Source of the DNA: Pseudomonas sp. dw_358
GTDB lineage: Bacteria; Pseudomonadota; Gammaproteobacteria; Pseudomonadales; Pseudomonadaceae
Direction: 5' to 3'
DNA: 64,000 nt
Assembly: GCF_018449655.1 (NCBI RefSeq)
Contig: NZ_JAAVUX010000009.1
Coordinates: 1 to 64,000 of the forward strand
The notes beneath the pieces are model-generated. The model ran no database searches. It worked only from the letters and a program-made list of their open reading frames with translations, and was not told where the DNA came from. This document shows, piece after piece, positions 49,505 to 59,267 of the stretch. Position numbers and translations under genes: made by a program. Numbering within the stretch: the first letter of the stretch is position 1; every line of letters begins with the position of its first letter.

Positions 49505-50671
49505 ATGGGCTCAACCGCTCTTGTGGTCACCGTTTACCTGCTGTCCATGTTCGTGCTCTGCAAGCTTTTCGCGCACACCTCGATCGTCACTCCCCACGCC
49601 CATGGGCGCTCGTCACCGCTGGATGCCCTGCGCGGGATTCTAGCGACTGCGGTAGTTTGCCACCACATGGTCATCACTTACTTCTGGAAGACCGGAGGCG
49701 CCTGGGTACCGCCCCAGAGCGATGTGCTGTGCAATCTGGGCTACGTGCCGGTTTCGCTGTTTTTCATGATCACCGGCTTTCTGTTTTTCGGAAAGGTCTA
49801 CCAGCGCACCCCGGACTGGATCGACATCCTGACCTCGCGGGTGCTGCGGATCATGCCGCTGTACCTGGCAGTGATGATCGGCGTGCTGATGCTGAGCATG
49901 GTCGAAGCCCATTTCGCCCCGGTCAGCCTGGCCCAATTGCTCAAGGAGATGCTCAAGTGGCTGGTGTTCTCCGGTGGCCCGTTCTTCGGCTTCCCGGACA
50001 GCAACCTGATCACCGCCGGCGCCCATTGGACGCTGCGCTATGAGTGGCTGTTCTACCTGTCGCTGCCGGCACTGGCGACGCTGTGCAATCGCCGGTTCTA
50101 CGGCAAGTACACCCTGATGTCATGGGTGGTGGTGGCAATCACTGTGGCCGGCATGGCGCTGGGGGTCATCCGGCCGATGATGGCGCCGCTGTTTCTGGCC
50201 GGATTTCTGCCAGTGTGGGTCAAGCGTCACCGGCCGGAGTGGCTGGAGATCCTCAACACCCGTCTGATGGGGGCCATCGCGGTGGTGATGTTGGTCGACG
50301 CCATGGCGCTGCCATCCTTCACCGCCCTGCAGATCGTGACCCTGGCCGTGCCTTTCCTGATCATCGCGTCAGGCAATGACCTCTTCGGGCTGCTGGCCGG
50401 CAAAGGCCTGAAGGCGTTGGGCGAGATCAGCTACAGCCTGTACCTGACCCACGGCCTCGTACTGTATATGGCTTTTACCCGCTTCGGCCTGTTTCAATTC
50501 AAGGGTAGCGAGCTGACTGACTTCATCGGTTTCTTCCCGCTGGTGCTGGGCGCCGCCTCGGTGCTATCGGTGGTCACGTTTCACTGCTTCGAAAAGCCCT
50601 TTATCGTTTCCCGAATGCCCGGCACCGTACCGGAGAGCAACACAATGGCAAAGGCACGACTTTCCAGCTGA
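49505..50671 (+). CDS. Acyltransferase family 3 membrane protein
   Basis: A 388-residue integral membrane acyltransferase (O-acetyltransferase type). It shows LDALRGILATAVVCHHMVIT near residue 40, with the conserved Arg and the HH pair at the usual places, and the C-terminal EISYSLYLTHGLVLY. About ten membrane segments are visible. Such enzymes acetylate surface glycans such as O-antigen or exopolysaccharide. The start at 49505 follows a TAAGGA site; the frame is open to 49454 but that start is poorer. No glycan gene cluster is nearby, so the target is unknown. Confidence 0.88.
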   Translation: MGSTALVVTVYLLSMFVLCKLFAHTSIVTPHAHGRSSPLDALRGILATAVVCHHMVITYFWKTGGAWVPPQSDVLCNLGYVPVSLFFMITGFLFFGKVYQRTPDWIDILTSRVLRIMPLYLAVMIGVLMLSMVEAHFAPVSLAQLLKEMLKWLVFSGGPFFGFPDSNLITAGAHWTLRYEWLFYLSLPALATLCNRRFYGKYTLMSWVVVAITVAGMALGVIRPMMAPLFLAGFLPVWVKRHRPEWLEILNTRLMGAIAVVMLVDAMALPSFTALQIVTLAVPFLIIASGNDLFGLLAGKGLKALGEISYSLYLTHGLVLYMAFTRFGLFQFKGSELTDFIGFFPLVLGAASVLSVVTFHCFEKPFIVSRMPGTVPESNTMAKARLSS

Positions 50672-50674
50672 CCT

Positions 50675-51307
50675 TTACTGTTCGGAGTTCAGCTCACCGG
50701 ACATCTTCGACCGCCAGTGTGCCCGGTCATAAGGAACCGCCGCGCCCGACAAGCTTACCGCCACATGCCCCAGCACCGCCTCGGCGGTGTATTTGGGGAA
50801 ACTGGCACTTACCACCAGCACCACAAAGCCAAAGGCCAGCGCTCGCCGGGAAAACGGTGCGATGTGCTCATCGCGGGTCACCCACAGAAACAGGCTGCAA
50901 GCCAGGGTGCCGACAATGACGCCTGCCAGCGCCTCGGACAACGGGTGGATATCGGGCGCGACGCAGAAGCAGGCAAACCACCAGGAGAACAGCAGGCCGA
51001 CACCCGCGCCCACCCAGCGCAGCCGATGGTCGATCTGCCGGAACAGCAGGCTGAGCAGGGTGGTGACCACCAGACAGGTGTTCATCGCATGCCCGCTGAT
51101 CACCGCGATGTTCAGGCTTTCGGCACCCACCCCCCAGCCCTTGTAGATGATCTTGCTGGCACCCACCAGGGTGTAGGCGCCGAGCAAGGTGATCAGCCAG
51201 GCGTACAGGGCCTTGCGCGACGCAGAGGCCCACAGCCAGCAACCGATCAAAGCCGCAGCCGGAATCATGACGGTGATACCGCCGTATTGCCCTATGGCGT
51301 AACCCAA
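50675..51307 (-). CDS. PAP2-like phosphatase, membrane bound
   Basis: A membrane protein of about 210 residues of the phosphatidic acid phosphatase 2 type. The recognisable motifs are KIIYKGWGVG, ISGHAMNTC (the SGH motif) and DIHPLSEALAGVIVG (the HxxSE form of motif 3). The canonical SR before the last His is not clear (FACFCVAPDIHP), so activity is uncertain. The start is also uncertain: TTG at 51307 has a GGGAGGGG site, but the frame is open to 51511. It converges on the acyltransferase with three bases between the stops. Confidence 0.65.
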   Translation of the reverse strand: MGYAIGQYGGITVMIPAAALIGCWLWASASRKALYAWLITLLGAYTLVGASKIIYKGWGVGAESLNIAVISGHAMNTCLVVTTLLSLLFRQIDHRLRWVGAGVGLLFSWWFACFCVAPDIHPLSEALAGVIVGTLACSLFLWVTRDEHIAPFSRRALAFGFVVLVVSASFPKYTAEAVLGHVAVSLSGAAVPYDRAHWRSKMSGELNSEQ

Positions 51308-51591
51308 GTTGCGCCCCTCCCAAAAAAGCCCCAACCCAACCCGATGGCTCGATGCGAAGGCGTGAAAAAATGCAGTGCCGTCAAGGCCCGAAAAACCACC
51401 GAAAAGCCTCTGGCCCGGTGGTTCCTTGCTATGGTTATCGGCAGACGAGCAGATTACGTGAATGGTCAGGCGCTTGCCCAAGCGCAATTGTAACACCAGC
51501 TCGCGCTGCACCTTCTAACCTGTCTGGATCAGGCCGGGCTGTGGCAAGGCCTGTCACCCTATCGACACCCATAAAGCGAGCGGTACCGGAC

Positions 51592-52203
51592 ATGAACATG
51601 CCTATCAGCAGGGTAATGAGTCTCAAGTTTGTGCTACTCGGCCTCTTCGCCACACTGTTGGCCGGCTGCGGGATCAACAACATTCCGCAGAAGGATGAGC
51701 AGGTCAAGGCCGCCTGGGCCCAGGTCGAGAATCAGTATCAGCGCCGCGCCGACCTGATTCCCAACCTGGTGGAAACAGTCAAGGGCTATGCCCGGCAAGA
51801 GCAGGACACCCTGACCAAAGTCATCGAAGCCCGTGCGAAGGCGACCTCCATTCAGGTGGATGCCAGCACCTTGAACGATCCACAGAAGTTGCAACAGTTC
51901 GATCAGGCGCAACAGCAACTCAGTGGCGCCTTGAGCCGCTTGATGGTGGTGTCCGAACGCTACCCCGACTTGAAGTCCAACCAGAATTTCCTGGCGTTGC
52001 AATCCCAGCTCGAAGGGACGGAGAACCGTATCGCCGTGGCGCGTCGTGATTTCATCGCCGCCGTGGAGCGCTACAACACGGAAATTCGTACCTTTCCCGG
52101 CAAGCTGTGGCAGATGACGATGTACCGCGACATGCAGGTCAGGGAGAACTTCAAGGCCACCTCCCCTGACGCGGACAAGGCGCCGAGCGTGAAATTTCAG
52201 TGA
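51592..52203 (+). CDS. lemA: LemA family lipoprotein
   Basis: A 203-residue LemA family protein with a lipoprotein signal (LKFVLLGLFATLLAGC, lipidated Cys 26) followed by a long helical domain (VKAAWAQVENQYQRRADLIP and EGTENRIAVARRDFIAAVER). The function is not established; LemA is commonly linked with TPM-domain proteins, as here. The ATG at 51592 is preferred; 51619 also has a reasonable site. It overlaps the next gene by four bases (GTGA). Confidence 0.93.
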   Translation: MNMPISRVMSLKFVLLGLFATLLAGCGINNIPQKDEQVKAAWAQVENQYQRRADLIPNLVETVKGYARQEQDTLTKVIEARAKATSIQVDASTLNDPQKLQQFDQAQQQLSGALSRLMVVSERYPDLKSNQNFLALQSQLEGTENRIAVARRDFIAAVERYNTEIRTFPGKLWQMTMYRDMQVRENFKATSPDADKAPSVKFQ

Positions 52204-52979
52204 GCCTGCGCCTGCTGCTGGCCCTGTGCTTGTGGGCCGGCGCCCTGCTGGCTCAGGCCGCTCCGCAGTTCCCGGTCCTGAGCGGCCGCGTGGTCGACCA
52301 GGCGGGGTTGCTGGATGCCGCCAGCCAGGCGGGCCTGATGCAGACCCTGCAGGCCCATGAGCAAGCCAGCGGCGAGCAGATCGTCGTGGTCACGGTGCCT
52401 AACCTGCAAGGTGACAGCATCGAAGACTACGGCTACCAACTCGGCCGTGCCTGGGGCATCGGCGAGAAAGGCAAGGACAACGGCGCCCTGCTGCTGGTGG
52501 CCAGGGACGAGCGCAAGGTGCGCATCGAAGTCGGTTATGGTCTGGAAGGCCGACTGACCGACGCACAATCATCGATCATCATCAATAACCTGATCATCCC
52601 GGCGTTCCGACGCGGTGATTTTCCGGGCGGCATCCGCAATGGCGTCGTCGCCATGGTCCAGGTTCTGGGCGGCGACTCCTTGGCACAGCCACGCCCCGCC
52701 GCGCAGCGCGGGAAAGAGCCGATGCACGTGCCCTGGCCCGCCTTCATCATCCTGATCGTCTTCGTGCTGCTGATGATGCGCGGGGGCGGTGGGCGTGGAG
52801 GGGGTGGAGGTGGCAACTCGGTGCTGACCGGAGCTGTGCTGGGCAGCATTCTGGGGAACGGGCGCGGCTCGGGAGGTGGTCTGGGCGGTGGTGGCTTCGG
52901 CGGTGGCGGCGGTGGCGGCGGTGGATTCGGCGGAGGTGGCGGCAGCTTTGGCGGCGGCGGCGCCTCCGGTGGCTGGTGA
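52200..52979 (+). CDS. TPM domain protein with glycine-rich C-terminus
   Basis: A 259-residue membrane protein beginning at GTG: a signal peptide (MSLRLLLALCLWAGALLAQA), a TPM (YgcG/Psb32) domain (about 28-150, VLSGRVVDQAGLLDAASQAG and IEVGYGLEGRLTDAQSS), one membrane segment (FIILIVFVLLMMRG) and a glycine-rich tail of about 65 residues ending GGGGASGGW. This layout is typical of YgcG-type proteins next to LemA. The domain may be a membrane-associated phosphatase or adaptor; the function is unproven. Confidence 0.93.
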   Translation: MSLRLLLALCLWAGALLAQAAPQFPVLSGRVVDQAGLLDAASQAGLMQTLQAHEQASGEQIVVVTVPNLQGDSIEDYGYQLGRAWGIGEKGKDNGALLLVARDERKVRIEVGYGLEGRLTDAQSSIIINNLIIPAFRRGDFPGGIRNGVVAMVQVLGGDSLAQPRPAAQRGKEPMHVPWPAFIILIVFVLLMMRGGGGRGGGGGGNSVLTGAVLGSILGNGRGSGGGLGGGGFGGGGGGGGGFGGGGGSFGGGGASGGW

Positions 52980-53022
52980 ATTGCAACAGAGGGACTCACG
53001 TTATGCACAGGTACACGTCTTC

Positions 53023-53640
53023 ATGACCCTGCTCAACGAAAGCGCGCAGCGCCAGGTGGCCGACGCCATTGCCCGAGTGGAACTGACCACCGACGCCGAA
53101 CTGGTCACCGTGCTGGCGCCCTGCGCGGACGATTACACCTACATTCCGCTGCTCTGGGCCGGACTGATTGCACTGCTGGTGCCAGGGCTTGTCAATTACT
53201 ATCCCGGCTGGCTGGATGCCCACTGGCTGCTGGTTGTGCAGTGGCTGACGTTCATTATCCTGGGACTGTTGTTTCGTCTGCCCGGGATCACCACGCGCCT
53301 GGTGCCCCGCCATGTCCGCCATTGGCGAGCGGCGAATCTGGCCCGCCGGCAGTTTCTCGAGCGCGATCTGCATCACACCGAACATGGCACTGGCGTCTTG
53401 ATCTTTGTCTCGGAAGCCGAGCGTTACGTAGAGATTCTCGTGGACCACGGGATCTCCAGTCGAATTGCCAACGACACCTGGGCATTGATCGTCGCCGATT
53501 TCACCCGTGCTGTCGGCCAGGGAAAAACCCTGGAGGGTTTTCTCAAGTGCATCGCCGATTGCGGCGAGCACCTGCACCACCACGTGCCGCTGACCCGAGT
53601 ACGCAATGAACTGCCGGATCGGCTGATCATCCTGCCCTGA
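53023..53640 (+). CDS. Second TPM domain membrane protein
   Basis: A 205-residue protein. The N-terminal TPM-like region (SAQRQVADAIARVELTTDAE) is interrupted by two membrane segments (YIPLLWAGLIALLVPGLV; WLLVVQWLTFIILGLLF) before the rest of the fold (GTGVLIFVSEAERYVEILVD). This is the YgcG-like partner typical of the lemA-TPM-TPM set. The ATG at 53023 lies 43 bp after the first TPM gene; the frame is open further upstream into that gene, and a TTG at 52981 is another possible start. Confidence 0.88.
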   Translation: MTLLNESAQRQVADAIARVELTTDAELVTVLAPCADDYTYIPLLWAGLIALLVPGLVNYYPGWLDAHWLLVVQWLTFIILGLLFRLPGITTRLVPRHVRHWRAANLARRQFLERDLHHTEHGTGVLIFVSEAERYVEILVDHGISSRIANDTWALIVADFTRAVGQGKTLEGFLKCIADCGEHLHHHVPLTRVRNELPDRLIILP

Positions 53641-53721
53641 AGGCTGATCTGGCCGCGCACAAGCTGGCATCGGCACAAAAAGCTGCCATGCTGTCGGCCT
53701 TGAAAACGGGGAGCGACACAG

Positions 53722-54174
53722 GTGAGATGGGTTTTTCTGGTGATCTGGCTGGTGGTCTTCGTCGCCTTCAACCTGCTGCTGCTCATGGGACTGTCGCCGG
53801 GAACCCCTTGGCTGTTGACCGCATTCAACCTGGCCGCGATCGCGCTGCTGATCTTGTGGTACTTCGGCTATTTCACCCGCGGCGCGCGGCGTTACCGGGG
53901 CTTCGCCGTAGCTGGGGCCTTGTTCGTGTTCGGGGTCGCCGTGGATATGATGTGGCGTGGACTGTCGGCCTGGCGGGATGACTCCTGCGAAGGCTTTTTC
54001 AGTCACCGGCGACTGGGCCTGTTCCAGGAGCTGGTGCGCATGGTACAGGCAGCCGACCAATGCAGCGCATTGGGTATGGCCTGCACCGCACTGGGCCTGG
54101 TGTTTCTGGGGATCAGCCTTTACCTGTTTTGGGTCCAGTTGTACCGTCATCGCCTGCGTCCCTGGTGCGATTGA
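53722..54174 (+). CDS. Small integral membrane protein, unknown
   Basis: A 150-residue protein opening with GTG (MRWVFLVIWLVVFVAFNLLL). About four hydrophobic segments are visible: 3-22, 30-50, 60-80 and 115-140. Two Cys pairs of possible note lie at DDSCEGFF and DQCSALGMACTALG. It is 81 bp after the second TPM gene on the same strand. I do not recognise a family. Confidence 0.65.
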   Translation: MRWVFLVIWLVVFVAFNLLLLMGLSPGTPWLLTAFNLAAIALLILWYFGYFTRGARRYRGFAVAGALFVFGVAVDMMWRGLSAWRDDSCEGFFSHRRLGLFQELVRMVQAADQCSALGMACTALGLVFLGISLYLFWVQLYRHRLRPWCD

Positions 54175-54285
54175 GCCATCTGCATGGTTTTTTGCCTCAT
54201 TTCTGTGTCTGTTTCTTCCGTGAAACCCCGTTTAAAGTAGGGGCTTTAATGGATCCACTGAAACTGACATCAAGGATGAGCATTG

Positions 54286-54735
54286 ATGAGCACCCAACGC
54301 TTCATTGTCGAAAACCACGGCCCCAACATCAGCACCGTGCAGAAGCTGTTCGAGCAATCGGCGGCGTTCTGCCTGCGCAACCGCATCGGCCAGTTGAGCC
54401 TTGTCACGCCCGACCTGGACACCTTCCCGGATACAGTCATCGCCGAATACCTGGGTCGCACGGTCACCCGGGGTCTGTGCAGGGGGCGGCCGGTCACGCT
54501 GGTCAAGGGCTTGGACCTGCGCTTGCTGGCTCCCGAACAACTTCTGAAGGATGGCGATAACGGGCTGGTATTGGCCGCATTCCTGTCTCTTGAGGCGCTG
54601 GGCAACATCGATAACAGCCCTTTGCTGACGGCGCTGGCCTTTCTGCCTTGGGCCCAGACTGACGGCCAACGCTGGATGGGGGTCTGGTCGCCGGCAGTAT
54701 GGGGCGAATCGTTGAACAGGCCGCGCTGCGCCTGA
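54286..54735 (+). CDS. Unknown soluble protein upstream of a REC-EAL regulator
   Basis: A 149-residue cytoplasmic protein starting MSTQRFIVENHGPNISTVQK, with an AAGGATGAG site upstream. No signal or membrane segment is present. There is a hydrophobic middle (NGLVLAAFLSLEALG) and a Trp-rich end (LPWAQTDGQRWMGVWSPAVW). I recognise no domain. It is 40 bp before the REC-EAL gene on the same strand, so the two may be co-transcribed; a signalling partner role is speculative. Confidence 0.6.
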   Translation: MSTQRFIVENHGPNISTVQKLFEQSAAFCLRNRIGQLSLVTPDLDTFPDTVIAEYLGRTVTRGLCRGRPVTLVKGLDLRLLAPEQLLKDGDNGLVLAAFLSLEALGNIDNSPLLTALAFLPWAQTDGQRWMGVWSPAVWGESLNRPRCA

Positions 54736-54775
54736 CCGCCTGTTTGCGACTCTACCCCCAAGCCAAGGAGAGCTT

Positions 54776-55966
54776 ATGTCTATCTGCCGTATCCTGGTGG
54801 TCGAGGACCACCCCTTCCAACGCCATTGCCTGCTGAGCCAACTGCACCAGATCGCCGATGTCAGCGTCGACGCGGTGGCGGATGGCGTCGAAGCGCTGGA
54901 GCGCCTGCGCCAGCGCCATTACGACCTGATCATCAGTGACTTGATGATGCCGAACCTGGACGGGGTACAGTTGATCCAGAAACTCGCGGCACTGGACTAC
55001 AAGCCCGCTTTGGCGCTGATGAGCACATTGCCAGAGCGCATGTTGCACAGCGCCAGCCAGGTGGCACGATTTGCCGGTTTCAAGGTGGTTGCCCTGCACT
55101 GCAAGCCGCTGAGCATGGAGGCGCTGCGCAAGATGATTCATCGGCCCGTGCAGGCACCGCCCGCACTGGCTTCACCGCCGGCACCCCATTTGTCATGCGA
55201 CCGTCGCCAATTGGTGATGGCGCTGCGTAAACGGCAGATGCAGGCCTGGTTTCAGCCGAAAATGTGCCTGCGCCGTGGGCGTATCGTAGCAGCCGAGGCA
55301 TTGGTTCGCTGGGAGCATCCCGAGCACGGCGTGTTGCTGCCGGGCGAATTCCTGCCGGCCCTGGAACAATTCAGGCTGGAGCGTGGCTTGCTCCGTGTCG
55401 TCATCCAGCAGACCGTACTGGCGCAGCGGCGTTGGCGTCGCCAAGGTCACAAGATCCGGGTCAGCATCAACCTGCCAACGCATCTGCTCAACGACAGCGA
55501 ACTGGCCGACCGCGTGCTCAAACAGGTGAAGTCCGAAGGCGGTGAGGCGCGGGACATCATTTTCGAGCTGATGGAAGATTCGACCACCCATAACCAGGGC
55601 AACTACTACGCAAACGCCTGTCGACTGCGGTTCAAGGGCTTCGGTTTGGCTCAGGACGACTTCGGCAGCGGCTACAGTTCGTATTGCAACCTCGCCTCCA
55701 CGCCCTACAGCGAATTGAAGATCGACCGCTCTTTGATACACGGCTGCCTGGACAATCGGTGTCTGACTTCCACGGTCGGCAGCATCGTCGCCCTGGGACG
55801 GCAGTTGGGCCTGACGGTGGTGGCCGAAGGCGTCGAGACTGAGCAGGAGCTGGCGTTTCTACGGCGCCTGGAGTGCCATCAGGTACAGGGCCACCTTATT
55901 TCCCCTGCCCTGCCGTTACGGCAGTTCGAACGGTTGCTTGATGAGCAGGGGGGCGAGAGAAACTGA
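54776..55966 (+). CDS. Response regulator with EAL (c-di-GMP phosphodiesterase) domain
   Basis: A 396-residue protein. The N-terminal receiver domain (1-120) has the acidic pair E10/D11, the phospho-acceptor D55 (IISDLMMPNLDG) and K110 (HCKPLS). The EAL domain (about 145-390) has AEALVRW with EAL at 174-176, the Asn of SINLP, the metal site QDDFGSGYSS, the Lys of LKIDRSLI, and AEGVETEQELAF. The catalytic set looks complete, so it probably degrades c-di-GMP under control of a sensor kinase. No kinase gene is adjacent. The architecture is that of RocR/PvrR-type regulators. Confidence 0.93.
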   Translation: MSICRILVVEDHPFQRHCLLSQLHQIADVSVDAVADGVEALERLRQRHYDLIISDLMMPNLDGVQLIQKLAALDYKPALALMSTLPERMLHSASQVARFAGFKVVALHCKPLSMEALRKMIHRPVQAPPALASPPAPHLSCDRRQLVMALRKRQMQAWFQPKMCLRRGRIVAAEALVRWEHPEHGVLLPGEFLPALEQFRLERGLLRVVIQQTVLAQRRWRRQGHKIRVSINLPTHLLNDSELADRVLKQVKSEGGEARDIIFELMEDSTTHNQGNYYANACRLRFKGFGLAQDDFGSGYSSYCNLASTPYSELKIDRSLIHGCLDNRCLTSTVGSIVALGRQLGLTVVAEGVETEQELAFLRRLECHQVQGHLISPALPLRQFERLLDEQGGERN

Positions 55967-55967
55967 A

Positions 55968-55988
55968 CATCGCGGATAGCCCGCGATG
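55968..55988. terminator. Hairpin between convergent REC-EAL and alaC genes
   Basis: CATCGCGG and CCGCGATG form a perfect eight-pair stem with a five-base loop. T-runs are missing on both sides, so termination may be weak. Confidence 0.45.
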
Positions 55989-55996
55989 TGGGGGCA

Positions 55997-57232
55997 TCAG
56001 GCCTTGGGCGCTTTTTTCGGCTTGAGGCCAGTGTCGAAACCATCGGCCCGGAACATCTGCCGAATGCCGCGGACGGCCTGGCGAATCCGGTCCTGATTTT
56101 CGATCAGGGCAAAGCGCACGTGGTCATCGCCGTATTCGCCGAAACCAATCCCTGGCGAAACGCAGACCTTGGCCTCGGCCAGCAATTTCTTGGCAAACTC
56201 CAGCGAGCCGAGGTGTGCATAGGCCTCCGGAATCTTGGCCCAGACATACATCGAAGCCTTGGGGTTTTCCACCATCCAGCCCAGTTCGTGCAAGCCCTTG
56301 ACCAGTACGTTGCGGCGCTGACGGTACTGCTCGGCGATATCCAGTACGCACTGCTGATCCCCTTCCAGCGCCGCAATGGCCGCCACCTGCAACGGGGTAA
56401 ATGTCCCGTAGTCGTGGTAGCTCTTGATCCGAGCCAGGGCATTGACCAACTCGGGGTTGCCCACCATGAAGCCGATGCGCCAGCCCGCCATGTTGTAGCT
56501 CTTGGACAGGGTGAAGAACTCCACCGCAATGTCTTTGGCCCCGGGGACCTGCATGATCGAAGGCGCTTTCCAGCCGTCATAGACGATGTCGGCATAGGCC
56601 AGGTCATGCACCACTAACACGTCATAACGCTTGGCCAGAGCTACCACACGCTCGAAGAAATCAAGCTCCACACACTGCGCGGTGGGGTTGGACGGGAAAC
56701 CCAGGATCATCATCTTCGGCTTTGGAATGGCTTCGCGGATCGCCCGCTCCAGCTCGGCGAAGAAATCCACGCCCGGCACCAACGGCACCGATCGCACCTG
56801 GGCGCCGGCAATCACGGCACCGTAAATGTGGATCGGGTAGCTGGGGTTTGGCACCAACACCGTGTCGCCCTGATCCAGCGTCGCCAGCATCAAGTGTGCC
56901 AGGCCCTCCTTGGAGCCGATGGTGACGATGGCTTCGCTTTCCGGGTCTATCTCGACGTGGTAGCGGTCGGCGTACCAGCGGGAGATCGCTCGACGCAGGC
57001 GCGGGATGCCACGGGAGGTGGAATAACCGTGGGTATCTTCGCGCTGGGCGACGCTGACCAATTTTTCAACGATGTGCGGCGGCGTCGGCCCGTCGGGGTT
57101 GCCCATGCTCAAGTCGATGATGTCCTCGCCACGACGGCGTGCAGCCATCTTCAGCTCGGCAGTGATATTGAAAACGTAAGGGGGGAGACGATCTATGCGC
57201 GCAAAGCGGCGCGGCGAACGGGGTTCGGACAT
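55997..57232 (-). CDS. alaC: Alanine-synthesising aminotransferase AlaC
   Basis: A class I PLP aminotransferase of 411 residues that makes alanine from pyruvate and glutamate. Landmarks are [53 protein letters not shown] and the PLP Lys in [14 protein letters not shown]. The start at 57232 gives [20 protein letters not shown] with a GAGGAA site; the extra 60 codons upstream are not family sequence. It is a single-gene unit between the terminator of the cyo operon and the REC-EAL gene. Confidence 0.94.
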   Translation of the reverse strand: MSEPRSPRRFARIDRLPPYVFNITAELKMAARRRGEDIIDLSMGNPDGPTPPHIVEKLVSVAQREDTHGYSTSRGIPRLRRAISRWYADRYHVEIDPESEAIVTIGSKEGLAHLMLATLDQGDTVLVPNPSYPIHIYGAVIAGAQVRSVPLVPGVDFFAELERAIREAIPKPKMMILGFPSNPTAQCVELDFFERVVALAKRYDVLVVHDLAYADIVYDGWKAPSIMQVPGAKDIAVEFFTLSKSYNMAGWRIGFMVGNPELVNALARIKSYHDYGTFTPLQVAAIAALEGDQQCVLDIAEQYRQRRNVLVKGLHELGWMVENPKASMYVWAKIPEAYAHLGSLEFAKKLLAEAKVCVSPGIGFGEYGDDHVRFALIENQDRIRQAVRGIRQMFRADGFDTGLKPKKAPKA

Positions 57233-57344
57233 GATTTCCTCGAAGACGTAAGCGCCCGGAACCGTCCGAGCGACGCTGGCCACTGTGGTGGCGCTTGAGG
57301 AAGATAAGGGCTCGTCGACGCCTTTGTCCAGAAATTTTCCACAC

Positions 57345-57384
57345 GAAAAAAAACCCCGAGGTGTATGCGACCCCGGGGTTTTCT
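57345..57384 (-). terminator. Terminator of the cyo operon
   Basis: AAACCCCG and CGGGGTTTT form a GC-rich stem. On the minus strand it is followed by eight T, directly after cyoE. Confidence 0.85.
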
Positions 57385-57411
57385 TGAGGCTCGAAAGCCG
57401 TGGCACCGCCA

Positions 57412-58299
57412 TCAGTGTGCGTAGGTAAGCAACAGCTCCGACGGCACCTTGAAGTCCAGCGACATCATCACGCTCAAGGCGGTAATGGTGAAAATCGAGA
57501 ACACAAACAGCTTGCGTGCCCAGACCTTGTCATCCACGGCCTTGTAACCCGTCCAGGCCATGTACAACCAGTACATGCCCATGGCTGCGGCAACTGCGAG
57601 ATAGCTCATGCCGGCATAACCGCCCACCGTCAACATCAGCGTCGCCAGAACGAACGCCAGGATGTAGAGCAGAATGTGCTTCTTGGCCACGACAATCCCG
57701 CGCTTCACTGGCAACACCGGAATCGATGCTGCCAGATAATCGTTAAAGCGGAAGATCGCAATGGCGTAGGAATGCGGCATCTGCCACAAGCTGAACATGA
57801 CCAGCAACGTCAGGGCTGCGAGGTCGAAATGACCGCTGACCGCGACGTAACCGATGACTGGCGGCATGGCTCCGGAAAGACTGCCGACCAGTGTGCCATG
57901 CACCGACTTGCGCTTGAGATACAGGCTGTACAGCACCACGTAGATCACGAAACCGATCAGGCCGAACAGCGCCGCAATCGGATTGGCGATCTTGTAAAGC
58001 ATTGTGAGGCCGGCGACGCCCAAAAGCGTGGCATAGGCCAGGGCGACCCACGTCGGGATCAGCCCCTGGACCAGCACACGGTTCTTGGTACGCTCCATTT
58101 TCACGTCGATGTCGCGGTCGATGCAGTTGTTGAACGCACAACCGGACGCCACCACCAATGAAGTGCCAATCACTGTAGCCAGGAACAGCCAATAGTTGAC
58201 GGTTCCTTGCGAGGCCAGAAAGAAGCCGCCCGCCACAGAAAGCACGTTACCGAAAATGATCCCCGGTTTGGTGATTTGGATAAAGTGCTTAACGGACAT
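57412..58299 (-). CDS. cyoE: Protoheme IX farnesyltransferase (heme O synthase)
   Basis: Adds a farnesyl group to heme b to make the heme O used by the bo3 oxidase. The 295 residues are a UbiA-type prenyltransferase with about nine membrane segments. The first Asp-rich motif is in [19 protein letters not shown]. The start at 58299 is [20 protein letters not shown], with an AGGAA site. It is the last gene of the cyo operon. Confidence 0.97.
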   Translation of the reverse strand: MSVKHFIQITKPGIIFGNVLSVAGGFFLASQGTVNYWLFLATVIGTSLVVASGCAFNNCIDRDIDVKMERTKNRVLVQGLIPTWVALAYATLLGVAGLTMLYKIANPIAALFGLIGFVIYVVLYSLYLKRKSVHGTLVGSLSGAMPPVIGYVAVSGHFDLAALTLLVMFSLWQMPHSYAIAIFRFNDYLAASIPVLPVKRGIVVAKKHILLYILAFVLATLMLTVGGYAGMSYLAVAAAMGMYWLYMAWTGYKAVDDKVWARKLFVFSIFTITALSVMMSLDFKVPSELLLTYAH

Positions 58300-58307
58300 T
58301 GGGGTTC

Positions 58308-58640
58308 CTACTTCGCCATCATGAAGTGATGGATGCTGAACATGATCCACAGCGACAGGCCGACCAGGAACGCGATGATCAACGCCGAGAAGACGAAGGC
58401 AATCACGTTCCAGCGTTGCTCTGAAGTGCGGTCCAGGTGCAGGAAGTAGACCAGGTGCACCAGCACCTGGATCACTGCAAAGATCACCACGATCCAGAGG
58501 GTTGCTTCACGGGACATCGTCGGGAACATCACCAGGCCGAATGGAATCGCGGTCAGAATGATGGAAAGGACGAAACCGATCATGTACGACTTGTAGCTAC
58601 CGTGGCTGCTACCTGCGGCAGTTGTATGACTGTTAGCCAT
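58308..58640 (-). CDS. cyoD: Cytochrome bo3 ubiquinol oxidase subunit IV
   Basis: A 110-residue subunit with three membrane segments ([60 protein letters not shown]). It supports assembly of CyoB. Its start directly abuts the cyoC stop. Confidence 0.96.
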   Translation of the reverse strand: MANSHTTAAGSSHGSYKSYMIGFVLSIILTAIPFGLVMFPTMSREATLWIVVIFAVIQVLVHLVYFLHLDRTSEQRWNVIAFVFSALIIAFLVGLSLWIMFSIHHFMMAK

Positions 58641-59264
58641 TTAAATGGTCCCCATCAGGTAGACAACGGTGAACACGCAGATCCAGACCACGTCCAGGAA
58701 GTGCCAGAACAGGCTCAGGCAGCTCATGCGGGTGGCGTTGGTCGCGGTCAGGCCTTTCTTGGAGACCTGGGCGATCAGAACAGCCATCCAGATCAGACCG
58801 CTGGTGACGTGCAGACCGTGAGTACCCACCAGGCTGAAGAAGCCGGTCAGGAAGCCGCTGGTTTGCGGGCCGTGACCTTCTACGATCAGATGGTGAAACT
58901 CGTTGACTTCCATGCCGATGAAGCCGGCACCGAAGAGGAAGGTGATCGCCAACCAGGTGACCACGCCCTTTTTATTACCCGCGTGCAGAGCCAGCATCGC
59001 AAAGCCGTAGGTGATCGAGCTGAACAGCAGCAGCGCGGTTTCGCCCAGTACATACGGCAGTTCGAAGATGTCCTTGCCCGACACACCGCCGGCCACGTTA
59101 TCCACCAGTACGGCATAACCTGCGAACATCGACGCAAACAGGATGCAGTCGGTCATCAGGTAGATCCAGAAGCCGAAGACAGTCATGCCGCCGGCGTCAT
59201 GGTGGTCGTCATGACCGTGCTCGTGCTCGTGAGCCACTTCTGAATTGAGAATTGCGTTGGACAT
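58641..59264 (-). CDS. cyoC: Cytochrome bo3 ubiquinol oxidase subunit III
   Basis: A 207-residue subunit of the COX3 family with five membrane segments. The conserved [17 protein letters not shown] is at the C-terminus. The N-terminal [15 protein letters not shown] stretch is His-rich, a common but functionally unclear feature of pseudomonad CyoC. Confidence 0.97.
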   Translation of the reverse strand: MSNAILNSEVAHEHEHGHDDHHDAGGMTVFGFWIYLMTDCILFASMFAGYAVLVDNVAGGVSGKDIFELPYVLGETALLLFSSITYGFAMLALHAGNKKGVVTWLAITFLFGAGFIGMEVNEFHHLIVEGHGPQTSGFLTGFFSLVGTHGLHVTSGLIWMAVLIAQVSKKGLTATNATRMSCLSLFWHFLDVVWICVFTVVYLMGTI

Positions 59265-59267
59265 TGT

